From Terriglobia bacterium (lineage in GTDB: Bacteria; Acidobacteriota; Terriglobia; Bryobacterales; Bryobacteraceae): 64,000 nucleotides of DNA. How positions within the stretch are numbered: the stretch's first letter is position 1; every line of letters starts with the position of its first letter. The notes under the pieces were generated by a model. The model was given only the letters and a program-made list of their open reading frames with translations. It was not told where the DNA came from and searched no databases. Positions 47,023 through 55,318 of the stretch are shown here, one piece after another. The DNA is taken from positions 29,879-93,878 of the forward strand of contig JAIQFS010000020.1 of assembly GCA_020073145.1 (NCBI GenBank), given 5' to 3'. A program made the translations under genes and the position numbers.

Positions 47023-48309
47023 ATGCACAGCAGCACCAGCACATTCCTCGACGAACTTCGCTGGCGCGGCTTCTTGGAGGCCGCGACCAGCGACGACCTC
47101 GACGCCTATCTGGCGGAGGCCCGGCGCACCATCTACGTCGGCTTCGATCCCACCGCCGACAGTCTGCACCTGGGCAGCCTGATCCCGGTGATGGGGCTGG
47201 CCCACGCCCAGCGTCACGGCCACCGCCCGCTGGCCCTGGTGGGCGGCGGCACCGGACTGATCGGCGACCCCAGCGGCAAGGCCTCGGAGAGGACTCTGCT
47301 AACCCAGGAGAAAGCGGAGAAGAACGCGGCCGGCATCCGGGGCCAGCTCAGCCGTTTCTTCGACCTCTCCTCGGACCAGAAGGGGCTCGTGCTGAACAAC
47401 GCCGATTGGCTCGCGCCCTTGAACTTCATCGAATTCCTGCGCGATATCGGCAAGCATTTCTCGGTCAATGAAATGATCAAGCGCGATTCGGTGCGCATCC
47501 GGCTGGAGGAACGCGACCAGGGGATTTCGTACACCGAGTTCAGCTACATGCTCCTGCAGGCCTACGACTTCTTCCACCTCTTTCAGCACTACGGCTGCTC
47601 CATCCAGATGGGCGGCAGCGATCAGTGGGGCAACATTCTCTCCGGCCGGGAGCTGATTCGCCGCGTACTCGGCCAGCGCAGCGAAGGAATCACGTTCCCT
47701 CTGTTGACCACCGCGACCGGCAAGAAGTTCGGCAAGACGGAAGAAGGCGCGGTGTGGCTCGACGCCAGCCGCACCAGCCCGTATCAGTTGTATCAGTACT
47801 GGCTACAGACCGCGGACGCCGACGCGGTCCGCTACCTGCGCCTGTTCACCTTTCTCGATCGGAACCAGATCCAGGAACTGGAGCGGGAAGTGGAGACGCG
47901 GCCGGATCAGCGCGAGGCCCAGCACAGGCTGGCCGCCGAGTGCACCGCCCTGCTTCACGGGGAAGGCACCGTGCGCGCCGTGGAGGCCGCCAGCCGCATC
48001 CTGTTTTCCGCGTCGGAGGAGATTCCCACATCCGAGACCGTGGCCCTTCTGGCACGCGAAATGCCCGTCACGGAACTCACGCGTCCCGAACTGAACGCCG
48101 GAGTCGGCCTGGTGGACCTGCTGGTCCGCGCGAGCCTCGCCGAGAGTAAAGGCGCGGCCCGAAAGCTCATCGAGGGCGGCGGTGTTTACGTCAACAACCG
48201 CCGTCAGAACGATGCCCGGAAGGTGGTCTCCGCCACCGATTTGGAATGGCCCGGTGCTCTCCTGTTACGCGCGGGTAAGAAGAACTATCACCTGGTGCGT
48301 GTCGCGTGA
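47023..48309 (+). CDS. tyrS: Tyrosyl-tRNA synthetase
   Basis: Charges tRNA-Tyr. 428 residues from the ATG at 47023; upstream in-frame codons from 46903 are not conserved-looking. Class-I fold: YVGFDPTADSLHLGSL contains the HIGH-equivalent HLGS near 50, and KKFGKTEEG near 232-240 is the KMSKS-equivalent of the bacterial TyrRS subtype. QMGGSDQWGNI is the tyrosine-binding segment. A C-terminal S4-like RNA-binding domain (ASLAESKGAARKLIEGGGVY) ends the protein. Length is normal. Confidence 0.97.
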   Translation: MHSSTSTFLDELRWRGFLEAATSDDLDAYLAEARRTIYVGFDPTADSLHLGSLIPVMGLAHAQRHGHRPLALVGGGTGLIGDPSGKASERTLLTQEKAEKNAAGIRGQLSRFFDLSSDQKGLVLNNADWLAPLNFIEFLRDIGKHFSVNEMIKRDSVRIRLEERDQGISYTEFSYMLLQAYDFFHLFQHYGCSIQMGGSDQWGNILSGRELIRRVLGQRSEGITFPLLTTATGKKFGKTEEGAVWLDASRTSPYQLYQYWLQTADADAVRYLRLFTFLDRNQIQELEREVETRPDQREAQHRLAAECTALLHGEGTVRAVEAASRILFSASEEIPTSETVALLAREMPVTELTRPELNAGVGLVDLLVRASLAESKGAARKLIEGGGVYVNNRRQNDARKVVSATDLEWPGALLLRAGKKNYHLVRVA

Positions 48310-48313
48310 CTTC

Positions 48314-49159
48314 ATGAGAAAACTCTCGTACTGGAAACTGAAGCAGAGGGAGATCCAACTCGGGGAGCGGACCGTCCTGGTGGGTGTATTGAACGTGACC
48401 CCCGATTCGTTCTCCGATGGCGGCCGGTATTCCGATCCCGACCGCGCCTTCGCCCGCGCGCTCGAGATTGAAGAGCAAGGCGCCGATATCCTCGACGTGG
48501 GCGCGGAGTCCACCCGCCCTGGCTCGGAACGGATCTCCGCCGCCGAGGAGATGCGGCGGCTGATTCCGGTGCTCAAGCGCCTGAAGGACAGGTTGAGCAT
48601 TCCGATCTCGGTGGATACCTACAAAGCTGAGGTGGCCGAGCGGGCACTGGAATTGGGCGCAGAGATCATCAACGATCCTTCCGGGCTCACCTTCGAGCCG
48701 CAATTGTCGCGCGTGGTCTCCAATCACAATGCCGGCCTGATCGTAAACCATATGCGGGGGCGGCCGGAGACCTGGGCGAAGCTCGCTCCCATGCCCGATC
48801 CCATGGGCACCATTCTGCGCGACTTGGACGCGGCTGTCAGCCGGGCGCGCCATGTAGGCATCGACAAAAGCAAGCTGGTGGTGGACCCGGGCCTCGGCTT
48901 CGGGAAGCGCAAGGAGCAGAATTCGCTTATTCTGGGCCGCTTGGCGCAACTGGCCGCTTTGGACGTGCCGATCCTGGTGGGACCGTCACGCAAGGCCTTC
49001 CTGGCGCACGAAACTCCAGAGGAGACCGAATTCGCCACGGCGGCGGCGGTGGCCGCCAGCATTCTCGGCGGCGCCCACCTGGTCCGCGTGCACCGTGTGC
49101 GCGAGATGCGGGCCGCGGCCGATGTGGCCGACGAAATCCTGCGCGCCACGGCGGGCTGA
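48314..49159 (+). CDS. folP: Dihydropteroate synthase
   Basis: Condenses p-aminobenzoate with dihydropterin pyrophosphate in folate synthesis; target of sulfonamides. 281 residues from the ATG at 48314, 4 bases after tyrS. TIM-barrel motifs: GVLNVTPDSFSDGG at about 28-41, DVGAESTRPGS, SVDTYK, IINDPSGL, DPGLGFGKRKEQN and GPSRKAFL. No Shine-Dalgarno is obvious, suggesting coupling to tyrS. Length is normal. Confidence 0.96.
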   Translation: MRKLSYWKLKQREIQLGERTVLVGVLNVTPDSFSDGGRYSDPDRAFARALEIEEQGADILDVGAESTRPGSERISAAEEMRRLIPVLKRLKDRLSIPISVDTYKAEVAERALELGAEIINDPSGLTFEPQLSRVVSNHNAGLIVNHMRGRPETWAKLAPMPDPMGTILRDLDAAVSRARHVGIDKSKLVVDPGLGFGKRKEQNSLILGRLAQLAALDVPILVGPSRKAFLAHETPEETEFATAAAVAASILGGAHLVRVHRVREMRAAADVADEILRATAG

Positions 49160-49217
49160 TTGGGCCAAAATTCCAGGCCCTGTTCCCGCCGGGCCGCGCC
49201 GGACGTGCGGCGTTCGT

Positions 49218-49223
49218 TATAAT
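49218..49223 (+). promoter_or_regulatory. TATAAT -10 element upstream of greA
   Basis: A perfect TATAAT 25 bases before the greA ATG in the 89-base folP-greA gap. No clear -35 hexamer upstream in the GC-rich sequence. It would give greA its own promoter. Confidence 0.4.
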
Positions 49224-49248
49224 GTGACGCGGGGGCTGTCCGGGTTCG

Positions 49249-49719
49249 ATGAACGATATCAAGAAAAAGCTCCAGGACGAAATCGCGGCTCTCGAATACG
49301 AACTGCGCAACGAACTGCCCAAGGAGATTCTCAAAGCCCGAGCCCATGGCGACTTGAGCGAAAACGCGGAGTACCACGCCGCCAAGGACCGGCAGGGCCT
49401 GGTCAATGCCCGCCTGAACCAGCTCAAAAAGCGCATGGCCGAAATGTCGATGATCAATTTCGCGCAGATTCCCCACGGTAAGGTCGGACTGGGTTCGACC
49501 GTGGTGGTCCTGGACGTGAAACGCGACGAGGAAATCACATACAATCTGGTTACGAGCGAAGAGGCCGATGCGGCCAACGGAAAGATCTCAACGACGTCGC
49601 CCATCGGGCGCGCCTTGTTGGGAAAGGAAGTGGGGGACGTGGCCCGGGTGCAGAGCCCCGGCGGCCTGAAGGAAATGGAAATCCTGAAGCTCACCACCAT
49701 CCACGACCTGGCGAACTAA
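49249..49719 (+). CDS. greA: Transcription elongation factor GreA
   Basis: Rescues backtracked RNA polymerase by stimulating transcript cleavage. 156 residues. N-terminal coiled-coil with the catalytic acidic tip GDLSENAEYHAAKDRQ (Asp and Glu present); C-terminal FKBP-like domain with GSTVVVLD...SPIGRALLGKEVGD. Length and both domains are normal. The following gene starts 1 base after the stop, so they are likely one transcript. Confidence 0.97.
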   Translation: MNDIKKKLQDEIAALEYELRNELPKEILKARAHGDLSENAEYHAAKDRQGLVNARLNQLKKRMAEMSMINFAQIPHGKVGLGSTVVVLDVKRDEEITYNLVTSEEADAANGKISTTSPIGRALLGKEVGDVARVQSPGGLKEMEILKLTTIHDLAN

Positions 49720-49720
49720 T

Positions 49721-50443
49721 ATGACTTATACTCGCCTGATCGGCGTGGTTTGCGGTGCGATTATCGACCGCATCGTGCGCTGGCTGGCGCTCTCCCGGAT
49801 CCACCCCAACGTGCTCACGTTTCTGGGGCTGGTGATCAACATCGTGGCTGCGTTTCTCTTCGCGGAGGGCCGCTTCCGGGCAGCCGCCGGGGTGGTGATC
49901 GGCGCCGGGTTGTTTGACATGGTGGATGGCCGGGTGGCCCGCGCCACCGACCGCGTCACCAAATTCGGCGGTTTCTTCGACTCCGTCTTGGACCGCTACT
50001 CCGATCTGGCTTTATTCATGGGCCTGCTGGTCTATTACGCTTCCATCAACCGGTTCTTCTACATCGTGCTCACGGCGATCGTGATGACCGGGTCGGTGCT
50101 GGTGAGTTACGCCCGGGCGCGCGCCGAGTGTACCATTCCCAAGTGCAAGGTGGGTTTTCTCGAACGTCCGGAGCGGGTTGTCCTGATCATCATTGGAGCT
50201 CTGTTTGGGAGGATGGCGGCGGCCTTGTGGGTGATTGCGGTGCTCTCGAATCTTACCGTGGTTCACCGCATGATTTACACCTGGCAGGCCACCAAAGATC
50301 AGAGCCGCCCCGGGAGCGATCGCGGCCCTTTTGAACCTCCTGCTACCCGTCCGCTACCCGGAAGCGGTCCCGAACCGGCAGATGAAGTCTTCCTGGCCGG
50401 AAGCCAGCCGATTCGAAGGCGTGCCGCGGCCGGCGGACCCTAG
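49721..50443 (+). CDS. CDP-alcohol phosphatidyltransferase family protein
   Basis: 240 residues with about five membrane helices. The CDP-alcohol motif is complete: DMVDGRVARATDRVTKFGGF then FDSVLDRYSD (D-x2-D-G-x2-A-R-x8-G-x3-D-x3-D), the site where Mg and the CDP-diacylglycerol substrate bind. It makes a phospholipid by joining CDP-alcohol to an acceptor, possibly inositol phosphate, glycerol phosphate or serine; I cannot choose. A Pro/Arg-rich hydrophilic tail (about 195-240) is unusual. Confidence 0.88.
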   Translation: MTYTRLIGVVCGAIIDRIVRWLALSRIHPNVLTFLGLVINIVAAFLFAEGRFRAAAGVVIGAGLFDMVDGRVARATDRVTKFGGFFDSVLDRYSDLALFMGLLVYYASINRFFYIVLTAIVMTGSVLVSYARARAECTIPKCKVGFLERPERVVLIIIGALFGRMAAALWVIAVLSNLTVVHRMIYTWQATKDQSRPGSDRGPFEPPATRPLPGSGPEPADEVFLAGSQPIRRRAAAGGP

Positions 50444-50467
50444 CTGGTGATGCGCGTTAGGCCTGGC

Positions 50468-50845
50468 TCAGTCTTCCAGGATCACGTGCGCCATCGCCAG
50501 TTCCGAGGTGTGGGTGAGCGAAAGCGCGATGCGGCGCACGCCCATCTTCTCGGCAATCTGTGCCGCCACGCCATGCAATCGGAGAGTCGGCTGGCCGGAT
50601 GGAAGATTGGCCACTTCCAGATCGCGCCACCGCACACCGTGGTCCCACCCCGTTCCAATCGCCTTCATGCCGGCTTCTTTGGCCGCGAACCGCGCCGCGT
50701 ACCGCTCGAACCGGTTGGCCTTGCGCTCCACATAGGCGATTTCGGTGGACGTATAGATGCGCTCGATGAAACGGCTGCCGTAGCGTTCGATGGACGCCCG
50801 AATGCGCGGCACCTCGGCTAAGTCCACTCCGGTTCCAACAATCAT
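50468..50845 (-). CDS. acpS: Holo-[acyl-carrier-protein] synthase
   Basis: Transfers 4'-phosphopantetheine from CoA to apo-ACP. 125 residues. The signature GTGVDLAEVPRI at the N-terminus (Asp for Mg) and RFAAKEAGMKAIGTG in the middle (Glu and Lys) are both present; the end LSLTHTSELAMAHVIL is typical. Length is normal. The start overlaps the nikR stop by 4 bases, an unusual operon partner. Confidence 0.95.
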   Translation of the reverse strand: MIVGTGVDLAEVPRIRASIERYGSRFIERIYTSTEIAYVERKANRFERYAARFAAKEAGMKAIGTGWDHGVRWRDLEVANLPSGQPTLRLHGVAAQIAEKMGVRRIALSLTHTSELAMAHVILED

Positions 50846-51261
50846 TTGAGATCGGCACCCGAGGTGCTCAGGGTGAGGCGGCCGTGCTTAACCCCCTTGG
50901 TGCTGATCAAGGCATCGGCCACTTTCCGCACTTCCCCGGACTTGCCGCGCACCACCAGAACTTCCAGGCAGTTGTCGTGGTCCAGGTGCACGTGCAGCGT
51001 GGAAAGGATCGACCGGTGGAAGTCATGCTGAATGTCGGTGAGCTTTTCGTTCAGCAGGCGCACATGATGGTTGTACACCAGGGTGACAGTGCCGACCACC
51101 GGGCTGTCGGGAGATTCCCAGGCCTTCTCCACCAGTTCATCGCGGATCAAATCGCGAAAGGCCTCGGAGCGGTTGGAATAGCCGCGTTTGGCGATCAACC
51201 GGTCGAACTGATCGAGAAGGTCGGAATCGATCGCCACGCCAATCCGGCTCAAGGCGCTCAT
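50842..51261 (-). CDS. nikR: NikR-like nickel-responsive ribbon-helix-helix regulator
   Basis: 139 residues from the ATG at 51261. The N-terminal ribbon-helix-helix (SRIGVAIDSDLLDQFDRLIAKRG, about 4-26, then SNRSEAFRDLIRDEL) binds DNA. The C-terminal ACT-like domain holds the square-planar nickel ligands in NHHVRLLNEKLTDIQHDF and LHVHLDHDNCLEVLVV (His, His, Cys). Nickel-loaded NikR represses nickel uptake genes. The cbiM-cbiQ-cbiO transporter lies about 0.9 kb away on the other strand and is the natural target. It also heads an operon with acpS. Confidence 0.93.
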   Translation of the reverse strand: MSALSRIGVAIDSDLLDQFDRLIAKRGYSNRSEAFRDLIRDELVEKAWESPDSPVVGTVTLVYNHHVRLLNEKLTDIQHDFHRSILSTLHVHLDHDNCLEVLVVRGKSGEVRKVADALISTKGVKHGRLTLSTSGADLK

Positions 51262-51324
51262 CGGTACACATCTTAGCACCGGGCCGTTCCCGGCTCTTGG
51301 CAGCCAGCCGACGGGCCGGTGCGT

Positions 51325-52058
51325 TTATTTCGGATGGCAGTCATCGCATTGCGGCCACGTATCCTTGTGAGACTTCCACCAGGCCTGTGCCGCGAGCGTG
51401 TCAGGCCGTGGGTAGCCGATCAGGCCCGGCGTGCTGGGTCCGAGAGTGACGCCGGCCAATTCCTCGATGGCTTCCACAGCTGCCATGTCATTCGGTATCT
51501 CGTCGAGGTGGCAATCAAGGGCACATCAGCGGCGCTTCCCGGCGCACCTAACGCCTGAATCACCCAGGAGCGGGTCTGCCTTGCGATGTAAGGCGCGGCG
51601 GCCTTGACGTCAAGCATGCGAAGGGCGAGGGAAGCTTGTTGAATCGCCGGCGGTTCCTGCTCGGCGCCAAACAGGGCCAGCAACGGGGCGGCTGCGTTCC
51701 TGATTCGGAGATCTCCCAGGGATCGAGCAGCGTTAGCTCGAACCGGGGCGTCGGAATCCTTGAGGGATGCCTCAAGAAACGGAGCACAAGCTGTATAGCA
51801 GAGAGTCGCCATTCCCAGCATAGCCATCCAACGAGTGTCTGTGTTCGTCGTGGATTGTGCGAGGCGGAGCAATGCCGGGCCCGCTTCCGCACCCTGACCG
51901 GTCACGGCGAGGAGCAGTTGCTCCTTCTCGGGGAGATGGTGCTCGTTGTCGAACCGAAGCAGTAGACTCCCGATCGGCTGTGACGGCTGAGTGAAGACAG
52001 ATGGCGTCAGAGGCGTTATCAGCAACGCCATCGCGACCATCCGACTGGTCGGATTCAC
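51325..52058 (-). pseudogene. HEAT-repeat exported protein, frameshifted, ending in a CxxCH motif
   Basis: The open frame from the GTG at 52058 gives a signal-like N-terminus and three or so HEAT repeats (RWMAMLGMATLCYTACAPFL; VRANAARSLGDLRIRNAAAPLL), then becomes non-repeat-like and stops at 51420. In the adjacent frame the repeat continues in register: CHLDEIPNDMAAVEAIEELA, then YPRPDTLAAQAWWKSHKDTW and PQCDDCHPK before a TAA at 51325-51327. A single missing base near 51505-51516 explains it. It may be a true mutation or a sequencing error; if repaired, the protein would end in a heme-type CDDCH motif. Confidence 0.65.
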
Positions 52059-52189
52059 ACCTCATTCCACTGCGCGGCGAAAACTGAACGCGGAACAGGT
52101 CCGTATAGTCGCAGGCTGAAAACTCGCCCGCTCGCGCTTTTCTCCGCCGGGTGGCACGATTCTCGCAATCGTGATACCGTGTGTACACC

Positions 52190-53041
52190 GTGCACATACC
52201 GGACGGATTTCTGTCCACCCCCGTATGGGTGTCGCTGGACGCGGCGGCAGCGCCGGCCGTAGCCTGGATGTCGCGCCGCGCCCAACGCGGTTTCGATCAG
52301 GCGCAGGCACCGTTGCTCGGCGTGATGGGGGCGTTTGTGTTCGCCGCCCAGATGGTCAATTTTCCGGTCGGCGCCGGCACCACCGGCCACCTCCTGGGCG
52401 GCGCGCTCCTGGCCATGACGCTCGGCCCGGTATCCGCCAGCGTCGTCATGACGGGCATTCTGGCCATTCAGGCGCTGGTGTTTCAGGATGGCGGCCTGCT
52501 GGCGCTCGGCGCCAACGTCGTGAACATGGCGGTGCTCGGCGTGCTGGCCGGCTACCTGCCGTATGCGCTCTGGGGCGGCACCCGGTGGCGCAAGGTTTCC
52601 ATTTTCGCGGGCGGCGCGCTTTCCGTCCTGGTCAGCGCCGTGCTGGCTCTTTCCGAATTGTTGTTCTCCGGCGTGCGCATGCCCGCTTCGGTCCTGAGCG
52701 TTTCTCTCGTGCTCTTTCTGGTGTCGGCCGTCCTCGAAGGAGCCATCACGCTGGCCGTGCTCGAAAGCCTGGAACGGTTGCAGCCGCGATTGGTACGCCA
52801 GCCGGAGGCGGGCGGCTCGCGAGCTGTTGGCGTGGTAGCGGTGGTGGCGGTGCTGCTGGCGTCGGTCGGGGTGTTGTTCGCGTCCAGCGCGCCGGACGCC
52901 ATCCAGCAGATCACCCATCAGTCCGCGGCTGGCACCGGAACCTGGCTGAGCAAATCGGGAGCCGGCCTGGCGGGCATCGCGCTCATCTACGGTGCCTGCC
53001 TGGCGATCGGCCGCGTGGCCTCGCGCAACAGGAGCGCCTGA
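52190..53041 (+). CDS. cbiM: CbiM/NikM-type nickel/cobalt ECF transporter substrate subunit with CbiN-like C-terminus
   Basis: 283 residues from the GTG at 52190, chosen because it yields Met-His-Ile-Pro-Asp-Gly at the N-terminus. In this family the free N-terminus and His2 ligate the metal, so the GTG at 52181 (three residues longer) would spoil the site. Seven or so membrane helices; FAAQMVNFPVGAGTTGHLLGG supplies the other metal His. The last 90 residues add two helices around FASSAPDAIQQ, a degenerate PDGLE/CbiN-like module, so no separate CbiN is needed. Ni or Co is indicated by the nearby nikR. Confidence 0.9.
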   Translation: MHIPDGFLSTPVWVSLDAAAAPAVAWMSRRAQRGFDQAQAPLLGVMGAFVFAAQMVNFPVGAGTTGHLLGGALLAMTLGPVSASVVMTGILAIQALVFQDGGLLALGANVVNMAVLGVLAGYLPYALWGGTRWRKVSIFAGGALSVLVSAVLALSELLFSGVRMPASVLSVSLVLFLVSAVLEGAITLAVLESLERLQPRLVRQPEAGGSRAVGVVAVVAVLLASVGVLFASSAPDAIQQITHQSAAGTGTWLSKSGAGLAGIALIYGACLAIGRVASRNRSA

Positions 53042-53042
53042 G

Positions 53043-53777
53043 TTGCATCACGTCGTCCTGGACCGTTGGAGCCGCGGCAATAGCCCGGTCCACCGGCGCG
53101 ATCCCCGAGCGAAGATTCTCGCCCTCGCCGTCTTCTTGATCGCCGTCGCTACCGCGCATCGCGCTCTCCTCCTGCTGGCCCCGGGCCTGCTTCTCTTGCT
53201 GGCTGCGACGTTGATCTGGGCGCGCTTGCCTCTGGCCGGTGTTCTGGCACGCGCGGCCGTGGTCGTGCCATTTGCCGGAGTCTTCGCCCTGATCTCCGGG
53301 CTGGCCGGTGACCCGGCGCGCGGCCTCTCGCTCATGGCGAAGAGCTATCTCTCGGCGCTGGCCGTGCTGGTGGTGGGGGCCACCACGCCGCTGCCCGCGC
53401 TGTTGAGAGGATTCGAAATGACCGGCGTGCCGCGGTTCTTACTGATCGTCGGACAGTTCCTCTACCGGTATTTGTTTGTCATATCCGAAGAGGCGCAGCA
53501 CATGCGCAAGGCGGCTGCGGCGCGCGGCGCGGCCGCCCGGGATTGGATGGCGCGCGACTTGCGTTTCCGCGCCGCGGCTGGGGCTCTGGGTGTGCTCTTT
53601 GCCCGCTCCCACGCGCGCGCCGAGGACATTCATCGCGCCATGCTCTCCCGCGGTTTCGTGGGTCATTTTCAGCCCCTGGAGCCGATCCGATTTCGCCGAA
53701 GCGACGCTGCCTTCGCCGTGCTCGCTTCGCTCGCCCCCATCCTGGTCCGGATTGCTGTGGAACGGGCCGCCAGATGA
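53043..53777 (+). CDS. cbiQ: ECF transporter transmembrane subunit (CbiQ family)
   Basis: 244 residues from a TTG 1 base after the cbiM stop (TGAgTTG), giving the typical beginning HHVVLDRWSRGNSPVHRRDPRAK. Several membrane helices; the cytoplasmic coupling motifs AARGAAARDWM and AMLSRGF (the ARG-type helices that contact the ATPase) are present. It links the metal-binding CbiM to the ATPase. It overlaps cbiO by 4 bases (ATGA). Confidence 0.9.
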   Translation: MHHVVLDRWSRGNSPVHRRDPRAKILALAVFLIAVATAHRALLLLAPGLLLLLAATLIWARLPLAGVLARAAVVVPFAGVFALISGLAGDPARGLSLMAKSYLSALAVLVVGATTPLPALLRGFEMTGVPRFLLIVGQFLYRYLFVISEEAQHMRKAAAARGAAARDWMARDLRFRAAAGALGVLFARSHARAEDIHRAMLSRGFVGHFQPLEPIRFRRSDAAFAVLASLAPILVRIAVERAAR

Positions 53778-54490
53778 CCCCACTGATCGAAGTCCGCGGT
53801 CTGTGCTTCCGCTATGAGGACGGAACCGCCGCGCTCCGGGGCGTGGATTTCCGCCTGGATCCGGGCGAGACCGTGGTGCTCTTTGGGCCGAACGGCAGCG
53901 GCAAGACCACCTTTGTTCTGCACCTCAACGGATTGCTGTCGGGCGAGGGCACGGTCCGCGTCTGCGGGTTGCCGGTGGACAAGCGGAATATTCCCGAGAT
54001 CCGGCGCAAGGTGGGAATCGTCTTTCAGGATTCGGACAGCCAGTTATTTATGCCCACGGTCCTGGAGGACGTCGCATTCGGACTGCTGAACCGGGGTTTC
54101 GATCGCGCCGCCGCGATCTCGCGGGCTCAGGCCGCGCTTGCCACCGTGGGCATGTCGGCCGCGGCTTCCCGCGCGCCCTATCATCTGAGCGCTGGCGAGA
54201 AGAAGCGCGTAGCCGTCGCCGGCATCGTCGCCATGGAGCCGGAGGTTCTGGTTCTCGACGAACCTACCGCGAGCCTCGATCCTCCCGGACAGCGCTCTTT
54301 GGCTGAGTTGGTGTCCCACTTACCGCAAGCTAAGATCCTAGTCACCCACGACATTCCCTTCGCGCTCGCGCTCTGCCAAAGAGCTGTCTTCTTCCAAGGC
54401 GGAGTCATCGCCGCGGAGGGAACCGTGGAAGACATCGTCTCCCGCTTTGACTGGGACTTTAGCTTTGGGGGAAGTAAGTTGCGACACTAA
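53774..54490 (+). CDS. cbiO: ECF transporter ATPase (CbiO family)
   Basis: 238 residues. Walker A GPNGSGKTT at about 38-46, Q-loop VFQDSDSQLF, ABC signature LSAGEKKRVAVAG, Walker B VLVLDEPTASLDP, and switch His in VTHDIPFA. Hydrolyses ATP to drive nickel/cobalt uptake with CbiM and CbiQ. One ATPase gene implies a homodimer. Last gene of the operon; a terminator-like hairpin lies 24 bases downstream. Confidence 0.95.
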   Translation: MTPLIEVRGLCFRYEDGTAALRGVDFRLDPGETVVLFGPNGSGKTTFVLHLNGLLSGEGTVRVCGLPVDKRNIPEIRRKVGIVFQDSDSQLFMPTVLEDVAFGLLNRGFDRAAAISRAQAALATVGMSAAASRAPYHLSAGEKKRVAVAGIVAMEPEVLVLDEPTASLDPPGQRSLAELVSHLPQAKILVTHDIPFALALCQRAVFFQGGVIAAEGTVEDIVSRFDWDFSFGGSKLRH

Positions 54491-54495
54491 GAAGC

Positions 54496-54774
54496 TTACT
54501 CTTGCTTCGCAGCCTGGGCGGCCCGCCTGCGGTGCTCGGCCCAGCGTTTTTTTTGTGCCGCGGCGATGCGCCGCCGGGCGCCCGGGCTGAGTACGCGCTT
54601 CACGCCCGCGCTCTTGGCAGCCGCGCCGGACGGCAGAGCGATTCTCTTCCCTCTGAGCTGACCTTGGATCTCGCGGATCTTATCCTCGATTTTTTGCTTC
54701 TCTAATTGGTAACCGACCAGTGCCATCTGGAGTGTGGTTAGGTCCTGTGTGCTGCGTCTTCCTCTTGCCATCAT
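54496..54774 (-). CDS. Small basic protein, unknown function
   Basis: 92 residues from the ATG at 54774, preceded by GGAGGTGAA; a longer reading to 54951 would overlap dtd. An N-terminal amphipathic helix (LQMALVGYQLEKQKIEDKIR) is followed by a basic C-terminal motif ARRRIAAAQKKRWAEHRRR. This motif recurs at the ends of many small bacterial proteins and probably binds nucleic acid. The family has no assigned role that I know. Convergent with cbiO and divergent from dtd. Confidence 0.68.
   Translation of the reverse strand: MMARGRRSTQDLTTLQMALVGYQLEKQKIEDKIREIQGQLRGKRIALPSGAAAKSAGVKRVLSPGARRRIAAAQKKRWAEHRRRAAQAAKQE
54514..54554 (+). terminator. Intrinsic-terminator-like hairpin after cbiO
   Basis: CTGGGC (54514-54519) pairs with GCCCAG (54539-54544) across a 19-base loop and is followed by CG and eight T residues (54547-54554). 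It would end the cbiMQO transcript. It lies inside the coding end of the convergent small gene, where the T-run encodes a Lys-Lys pair. Confidence 0.45.
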
Positions 54775-54838
54775 TTCACCTCCGCATACTATAACATGAG
54801 AGAACTCGGGGTGTAAGAGAATTGAGCCGAACGGAATC

Positions 54839-55315
54839 ATGAAGCTTGTCATCCAGCGTGTGAAAGCAGCCAGTGTCACCGCAGAGGGCCGGACCTCCGG
54901 GATTATCCAGGCTGGTCTGCTTGTCTTTGTCGGCATTGGCAAGGGGGACACTTTCGCGGATGCCGACTATCTGGTCGACAAACTATTGGGTTTGCGGATC
55001 TTTCCCGATGACACCGGAAAGATGAACCGCAGCGTCAGCGAGGCCGGAGGTGCTCTGCTGTTGGTCTCCCAATTTACTTTGTACGGAGACTGCCGGCGTG
55101 GTCGACGGCCGAGTTTTGACCAGGCTGCGGCGCCCGAACAGGCGATGGCTCTTTATAGCTATTTCGTCGAGCGGTCGCGGCGCGGGCCAGTTCCCGTGGA
55201 AACCGGAGTGTTTCAAGCCTCCATGCAGGTTCACTTAGTCAACGACGGGCCGGTCACGATCCTGATGGACTCCACCGACCGTTCCAAACGGGATGCCGAA
55301 CCCCACGTATACTGA
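54839..55315 (+). CDS. dtd: D-aminoacyl-tRNA deacylase
   Basis: Removes D-amino acids (and glycine from tRNA-Ala) from mischarged tRNAs. 158 residues. Complete DTD motifs: SQFTLYGD (with the catalytic Thr region) near 78-85, and the Gly-cisPro site in the segment [16 protein letters not shown]. Length is normal. purM starts 3 bases downstream, so the three genes to purN may form one transcript. Confidence 0.96.
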   Translation: MKLVIQRVKAASVTAEGRTSGIIQAGLLVFVGIGKGDTFADADYLVDKLLGLRIFPDDTGKMNRSVSEAGGALLLVSQFTLYGDCRRGRRPSFDQAAAPEQAMALYSYFVERSRRGPVPVETGVFQASMQVHLVNDGPVTILMDSTDRSKRDAEPHVY

Positions 55316-55318
55316 AAT

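Noticed and set aside
52059..52189. Possible cobalamin or NiCo riboswitch upstream of cbiM
   Set aside because: I could not find a B12-box-like sequence or a convincing conserved fold in these 131 bases.
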